Of a stretch of DNA of 64,000 bases, positions 59,514 through 64,000 are shown piece after piece. Each line of letters opens with the position of its first letter. The stretch's first letter is position 1. The position numbers and the translations under genes are program-made. The stretch spans positions 372,001 through 436,000 of the forward strand of contig NC_011988.1 in NCBI RefSeq assembly GCF_000016285.1, read 5' to 3'. The notes under the pieces are model-generated. The model did no database searches. It saw only the letters and a list, made by a program, of their open reading frames with translations, and was not told the DNA's origin. Source of the DNA: Allorhizobium ampelinum S4. Lineage in GTDB: Bacteria > Pseudomonadota > Alphaproteobacteria > Rhizobiales > Rhizobiaceae.

Positions 59514-60376
59514 AGACGACCGACCGGGTCGCGCTTGACGATTGGTATGTGATCGCCACTGCCGGGGATGTCACGACCCAGCCGGTGCAAACAACGCTGC
59601 TGGGCCAGGAGATCGAATATCGGCTGGACGCGAATGGTGCGCCGCTGGTGCGCGAGACAGGCGCGGACGGTTGCTATGGACCGGCCCTGCCGTTCCAGGT
59701 CAAATACGGTTGCCTGTTTACTACGCTTGGCACGCCGGGGAAGGACATTGTCGATATCGCCGAGGCGCAAGAGGCGGATCGCCGGTTTGTGCTGTGCGGC
59801 TGGGTGACGATGCGGGCATCGGGCCTGCGTGTTGTCGAGAATTTTCTCGATATGGCGCATTTTCCCTTCGTGCATACCGATATTCTCGGCTCAGAACCGC
59901 ATACCGAAGTGCCGCACTATCTGTCTGAAATCCGCCGCGATGTGGATGAGGTCTGGGCGACCAATTGCACCTTTTTCCAGCCGCGTATTGCCGCGACTGA
60001 AAGCGATGGCGATTTCGTTCAACTGACCTACCGGGTGCCGTCGCCTTTCGTGGTGATGCTCTACCGGGTCTGCCCCACATCGCCGAACCGTCTTGATGCG
60101 ATTGCCCTGTTCATCCAGCCGATGGAAGACGGACTTTGCCGCGCCCAGCCGGTCATGTATCTGGTCGATACCGTCTCGCCGCACACGGCATTGCTGAATT
60201 TTGAGCAGGTGATTTTCCTTCAGGACCGCATCATTGTCGAAAACCAGCGCCCCTTGCTGTTGCCGCTTGAGCCGCGGGCTGAAATTCCGACAAGGGCAGA
60301 TTCCTCCTCGATTGCCTATCGCCGCTGGCTGAAGGAAAAAGGCCTCCGTTTCGGCACGACCGCAGGAGCCGCCTGA
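59510..60376 (+). CDS. Rieske-less catalytic subunit of a Rieske-type oxygenase, copy 2
   Basis: A 288-residue paralogue of the 44752-45603 subunit. Iron ligands are D114, H117 and H122 in NFLDMAHFPFVHTD and D239 in VIFLQDRIIVENQRP. The N-terminus retains WYVIA, then LLGQEIEYRLDANG, and jumps to LPFQVKYGCLFTTLGTP; in normal oxygenases the Rieske CxH...CxxH segment lies between them. It starts with an ATGA overlap with the deaminase and ends with a TGATG overlap with the xanthine dehydrogenase-like gene, so it is locked into a purine operon. The Rieske protein at 51154 is its likely electron donor. Confidence 0.87.
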   Translation: MKTTDRVALDDWYVIATAGDVTTQPVQTTLLGQEIEYRLDANGAPLVRETGADGCYGPALPFQVKYGCLFTTLGTPGKDIVDIAEAQEADRRFVLCGWVTMRASGLRVVENFLDMAHFPFVHTDILGSEPHTEVPHYLSEIRRDVDEVWATNCTFFQPRIAATESDGDFVQLTYRVPSPFVVMLYRVCPTSPNRLDAIALFIQPMEDGLCRAQPVMYLVDTVSPHTALLNFEQVIFLQDRIIVENQRPLLLPLEPRAEIPTRADSSSIAYRRWLKEKGLRFGTTAGAA

Positions 60377-63300
60377 TGGAGGTGCTGGCCCCGGAGACGC
60401 TGGAACTGGCCATCGCGGAGGCGCAGCAGCCGGGCGCGCGCATCGTCGCCGGAGCAACGGCGTTGCAACTGGAATGGGCGAAGGGTCTGGCGAAGCCGGA
60501 CCGGATGATCAGTCTTGCAGAGCTATCCCCGGCACTGTCGGGCATTGCGCAGGTCGGTGGGCATATCCGTATTGGTGCAATGACACGCCTTGCCGATCTC
60601 CTGGCCTCGCACGAGATTGCTGCCGCCCTGCCATTGTTGCATTCTGCCGTAAAACTGGTGGCCAGTCCTGGGGTGCGCACTCTGGCGACCCTTGGCGGCA
60701 ATATCGCCGGGCGCACCGGCTGCCTCTTGCCAGCCCTCCTCGTGCTCGACGCTGTCCTGGAATTTGCCGCCCTGCCTGACTGTATCACGGTTTCCGTAGC
60801 GGACTGGCTGGCGGCCCCGGCGCAGCATGGCGCAATCCTCACGGCCATCCTGATTGCGCCGCAAGGGGCCGGGGAGCGCTTCGTTTTTCGCAAGATCGGC
60901 TTAAGAGCGGCCTTCAGCCCGAGCGTCATCAACGTCGCTGGCCGCCTTCGGGCGGGGCAGAGCCGTGTCGATGCGGCGCGGTTTGCTGTCGGCGGCGGCA
61001 TCGTGCCGCCCGCCCGCCTTGATGATGCCGAAGCGCTTGCAGCTGGGGCTGCCTTGGACGGGATCGATTGGGTCGGGGTTCATAACGCCTTGATGGAGAC
61101 GATCCAGGCCCCGGGCGATGGATTTCGCTCCGGTGCCTATCGGCGCTTGATTGCCGCGAATATGCTGTGTTTCGGGCTTGGTGGATTTCTGCCGGGTCGT
61201 GCGCCATCCGCTCCCGTCGCACAGCCCATTGCCTTTGCCCGCCCGCCCGAGGGTGAACTGGCGCTCGACCGCCTGCGGATGCCAGATCGCTGGCATATTC
61301 GTCCGGATGTGGAGCAGAAGATCCGGGGCGAACTGGCCTATCTGACCGATTATCGGAAGGTGGGCATGCTGGTCGGCCGCATCCTGCGGGCCGGAATTGC
61401 CCATGCGCGTATCCTGTCCATCGACACAGTGGCAGCAGAAACACTGCCGGGTGTTGTCGCTGTCGTCACGCATCGTGATGTGCCGGGGCTGAATGCTTTC
61501 GGCATCGTGGTGCGGGACCAACCGGCGCTCTGCTTCGACACGGTGCGCCATCGTGGCGATCCGGTCGCGGCGGTGGCGGCAATCGATGAAGAGACGGCGG
61601 AAAAGGCGCTGGCGCTGATCGACGTCCGCTACGCGCCGCTGCCTGTAATAGATGATATGGAAGCGGCTCTGGAGCCGCAGGCGGAACAGGTGCATGAAAA
61701 CGGCAATCTTCAGCGGGAAATTCTCTTTACCCGTGGCGATAGTATCCAGGGTTTCGCCAAGGCCGATCATGTCGTCGAAGAAACCTATATCACGCCCCGC
61801 CAGATGCATGGCTTCATGGAGACCGAGGGTGGCTATGCCTTTGTCGAGCCGGATGGGCGGCTGAACATGTGTGCTGGCGGCCAGCATGGCGGGCGTGACC
61901 GGCTGCAATTGTCGCGTATCCTTGGCTTGGACGAAGACGATATCCGGGTGGTGACGTCGCCGACCGGCGGTGCTTTCGGCGGCAAGGACGAGCTTTCTGT
62001 TCAGCCAGCGCTGGCGCTTCTGGCGCTGAAGGCAAAGCGGCCTGTCAGGCTACATTTGTCACGGGCGGAGTCCATGCTTGCCGGTCAAAAGCGCCACCCG
62101 ATGAAGATCCGCATGAAAACCGCCTGCGACGCGCAAGGTGTTTTGCTGGCCCAGCAGGTCGATCTGGTGGCGGATGCGGGGGCTTACGCTTCGCTTGGCC
62201 CGAGCGTTCTGGAAACGGCGCTGGAACATGCCATCGGCCCTTATGTGGTGGGCAATATCACCACGCGGGGCCGTCTCGCCTATACCAATAACGGACTTTG
62301 CGGCGCTTTTCGCGGGTTTGGCGCCAATCAGATGACATTTGCCGTCGAGTGTCAGATGGACAGGCTGGCAGCTCTTTGCGGCCTCTCGCCTTTGGAGATC
62401 CGCAGGCGCAATCTGCGACAGCCAGGCTCTCCCGGCACTTTAGGGCAGGTCGTATCGACCAGTGAACGATTGGAAGACATGTTGGTCGCTGCCGGGGCCT
62501 CCGTGCTGTGGCGCAAGCCGCAAGGACTCGCTGCCGAGGGCGAGTGGATGATAGGCACCGGCATGGCGCTGAATTATCAGGGCAATGGTCTCGGATCGAT
62601 CATTCCTGATCCCGCAGCGGGTCGGCTGGCGTTGACCAAGCAGGGTCTGATCGAAGGTGCATTCGGGCTGGACGAAATGGGGCAGGGGCTTTTGCCGGCA
62701 ATCTGCGCGGCCATTTCCGCAGAATTAGGTTGCGCGCGCCAAGATGTGCTCCCGCTTGTCGGAGATACATTGCTGGCACCGGATTCCGGTTCCACCACCG
62801 CCTCGCGTGGCAGCCATGTCGTTTGGGCCTCGGTTCGGCTGGCCGCTCCTGAATTTCGCACGCAGATGTGCCGTGCGGCGGCAGGATTGCTTGGCTGCGA
62901 CCCTGAACGGCTCGTTCTGGTGCCCGGCGGTTTCGCGGAGCCCGGCAACCATAGCGGCACAATTTTGCTGTCCTATGCGGATCTGGCCGCCGCCTTGCCG
63001 GAGAAGGATTTGCCAAGTGTGACGGTGAGGTTTGATTTTCCAAAGACCGATTATACGAATGCCAATGCCCGCTATATCTTTGCCTTTGGCGCATCGCTGG
63101 CGCGTGTCGCCGTCAGCCGGGTGACGGGAGAAGTGCGGGTGCTTGATCTTCACCAGCATTCTGCTGCCGGACCGATCATCGATCTTGCCACCTATCTCGG
63201 TCAATTGGAGGGTGGAGCGGTGCAAGGGCTGGGCTTCACGCTAACGGAGGATTGCCCGATGCAGGAGGCCGCGTATCTGACCGGCAATTTCGACACTTAT

Positions 63301-63522
63301 ATGCTGCCCGGCATTCAGGATGCCCCGCTCGGTCTGCATGTCTTTGCGCTTGAGGATCTCGATCCCGGCGACGCGCTTGGTCCGCGCGGGGTCGGCGAAC
63401 TCGGCATCGGCGCAGTCACGCCCGCAATCGCCAATGCTATTGCGGCTGCCACCGGCTATTGGCCACCAGTCATGCCTGTCGCGCCGGAAACGCTTCTCGC
63501 ATATCTCTCGGTGATGGCATGA
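60376..63522 (+). CDS. Xanthine dehydrogenase-like, fused FAD and molybdopterin domains
   Basis: A 1048-residue fusion. Residues 1-280 form a CoxM-like FAD domain (GATALQLEW, LATLGGNIAGRTGCLLPALL). The rest is a CoxL/XdhB-like molybdopterin domain, with GAFGGKDE (about residue 533), GAFRGFGANQ (about 643) and the catalytic glutamate in GVGELG (about 1005). No 2Fe-2S domain is included; that is the next gene, overlapping by 4 bp. The coupling TGATG with the oxygenase and the purine context suggest hydroxylation of a purine or related N-heterocycle, such as hypoxanthine to xanthine to urate. XdhC-type maturation factors are not in the window. Confidence 0.87.
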   Translation: MEVLAPETLELAIAEAQQPGARIVAGATALQLEWAKGLAKPDRMISLAELSPALSGIAQVGGHIRIGAMTRLADLLASHEIAAALPLLHSAVKLVASPGVRTLATLGGNIAGRTGCLLPALLVLDAVLEFAALPDCITVSVADWLAAPAQHGAILTAILIAPQGAGERFVFRKIGLRAAFSPSVINVAGRLRAGQSRVDAARFAVGGGIVPPARLDDAEALAAGAALDGIDWVGVHNALMETIQAPGDGFRSGAYRRLIAANMLCFGLGGFLPGRAPSAPVAQPIAFARPPEGELALDRLRMPDRWHIRPDVEQKIRGELAYLTDYRKVGMLVGRILRAGIAHARILSIDTVAAETLPGVVAVVTHRDVPGLNAFGIVVRDQPALCFDTVRHRGDPVAAVAAIDEETAEKALALIDVRYAPLPVIDDMEAALEPQAEQVHENGNLQREILFTRGDSIQGFAKADHVVEETYITPRQMHGFMETEGGYAFVEPDGRLNMCAGGQHGGRDRLQLSRILGLDEDDIRVVTSPTGGAFGGKDELSVQPALALLALKAKRPVRLHLSRAESMLAGQKRHPMKIRMKTACDAQGVLLAQQVDLVADAGAYASLGPSVLETALEHAIGPYVVGNITTRGRLAYTNNGLCGAFRGFGANQMTFAVECQMDRLAALCGLSPLEIRRRNLRQPGSPGTLGQVVSTSERLEDMLVAAGASVLWRKPQGLAAEGEWMIGTGMALNYQGNGLGSIIPDPAAGRLALTKQGLIEGAFGLDEMGQGLLPAICAAISAELGCARQDVLPLVGDTLLAPDSGSTTASRGSHVVWASVRLAAPEFRTQMCRAAAGLLGCDPERLVLVPGGFAEPGNHSGTILLSYADLAAALPEKDLPSVTVRFDFPKTDYTNANARYIFAFGASLARVAVSRVTGEVRVLDLHQHSAAGPIIDLATYLGQLEGGAVQGLGFTLTEDCPMQEAAYLTGNFDTYMLPGIQDAPLGLHVFALEDLDPGDALGPRGVGELGIGAVTPAIANAIAAATGYWPPVMPVAPETLLAYLSVMA

Positions 63523-64000
63523 ACCTGGGCTTCACACTGAATGGCCAGCGGGTCACTGTGGAGTGCCAGCCGGAGACGCGGCTCACCGAAATTCTGCGTG
63601 ACGAGCTGTATCTGAGCGCCACCAAGCTAGCCTGCGCCATTGGCCGCTGCGGCGCTTGTAGTGTGCTGTTGGATGGCAGGCTTGCCAATGCTTGCCTACT
63701 GATGGCCTGGCAGATCGACGGTGCCGATATTTTGACGGCGGAAGGGCTGGCCTCACATCCATTGGGAGACGCGGTGCGCGAAGGGCTGGCGGAGGAAAAC
63801 GCTTTTCAATGTGGCTATTGCGCGCCGGGCTTTTCGCTGGCGCTGGTGGCCTTGTTTGCCGACAACCCGCAGGCTGGGGAAAAGGATATTCGCGCTGGTC
63901 TGGAGGGCAATCTCTGCCGCTGCACCGGCTATCATTCGATCATCAGAGGGGCGTTGAACGCCGCTTGCCGCATTCGCGCCGCACACGCCATTTCCGGAGA
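63519..64000 (+). CDS. Xanthine dehydrogenase-like 2Fe-2S small subunit (partial, cut by window edge)
   Basis: 160 residues are readable with the frame open at the edge. The plant-type [2Fe-2S] cluster appears as CAIGRCGACSVLLDG, followed by further cysteines in the C-terminal 2Fe-2S region (FQCGYCAPGF and NLCRCTGYHSI). This is the CoxS/XdhC-type iron-sulfur subunit. The ATG overlaps the stop of the preceding gene by 4 bp. It accepts electrons from the molybdenum site and passes them to FAD. The normal length is about 150-175 residues, so few codons may be missing. Confidence 0.9.
   Translation, partial: MNLGFTLNGQRVTVECQPETRLTEILRDELYLSATKLACAIGRCGACSVLLDGRLANACLLMAWQIDGADILTAEGLASHPLGDAVREGLAEENAFQCGYCAPGFSLALVALFADNPQAGEKDIRAGLEGNLCRCTGYHSIIRGALNAACRIRAAHAISG

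Overview
The window reads as a chromosome or large-replicon segment of a Rhizobiaceae-type alphaproteobacterium (Rhizobium, Agrobacterium or Allorhizobium relative). The basis is high-GC coding sequence, very dense ABC transporter, LysR, LacI and GntR content, a matR-type regulator beside its TTGTATACAA operator, and an intergenic palindromic repeat resembling rhizobial RIME elements. I saw no rRNA, tRNA, phage genes, insertion sequences or CRISPR arrays. Gene functions come from reading motifs and family resemblance; no database search was run.

Layout. (1) 1-874: the start of a malonate gene (matA-like, cut by the window edge) divergent from a MatR-like GntR regulator. (2) 952-12415: a LAL-type LuxR regulator, then an operon with a dipeptide-type ABC importer (two permeases, a fused double ATPase, a distal binding protein), a hydantoinase A-like protein and two tandem DUF917 proteins. 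(3) 12434-17003: four overlapping or adjacent signalling genes on the minus strand (CheY-like regulator, hybrid kinase, NarL-type regulator, NarX-type kinase). (4) 17202-23242: a DUF4440 protein, a FucP-like permease and a sulfate importer operon. (5) 23436-31181: a LacI regulator divergent from a sugar operon (dehydrogenase, TIM-barrel isomerase, complete ABC importer) with a clear promoter and operator. (6) 31400-37754: two RNA elements matching the xanthine-I (NMT1) riboswitch pattern, upstream of an NMT1-type ABC importer and of a 2-oxoglutarate/Fe(II) oxygenase; a LysR regulator and a cytosine-deaminase-like enzyme follow. (7) 37732-43225: beta-galactosidase, ROK regulator, formate/nitrite-type channel. 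(8) 43368-64000: a purine-catabolism island.

The purine island is the most interesting part. It holds a BMP/nucleoside-type ABC importer, guanine deaminase, adenine deaminase, an MtaD/TRZ-ATZ-type deaminase, and a xanthine dehydrogenase-like enzyme (FAD and molybdenum domains fused, separate 2Fe-2S subunit running off the end). It also holds a Rieske oxygenase split into pieces. Two catalytic subunits (44752-45603 and 59510-60376) keep the mononuclear iron ligands but have lost the Rieske cluster. A separate gene (51154-51846) carries the Rieske cluster and overlaps a glutathione-transferase-like gene. This resembles the NdmC/NdmD/NdmE methylxanthine N-demethylase, so I infer oxidation or dealkylation of a substituted purine. 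A GMC oxidoreductase in the same island is frameshifted by a third copy of a 7-bp tandem repeat.

Together, blocks 6 and 8 suggest a specialised purine scavenging region: uptake, riboswitch sensing of xanthine or urate, dealkylation or hydroxylation, deamination, and oxidation by the molybdoenzyme.
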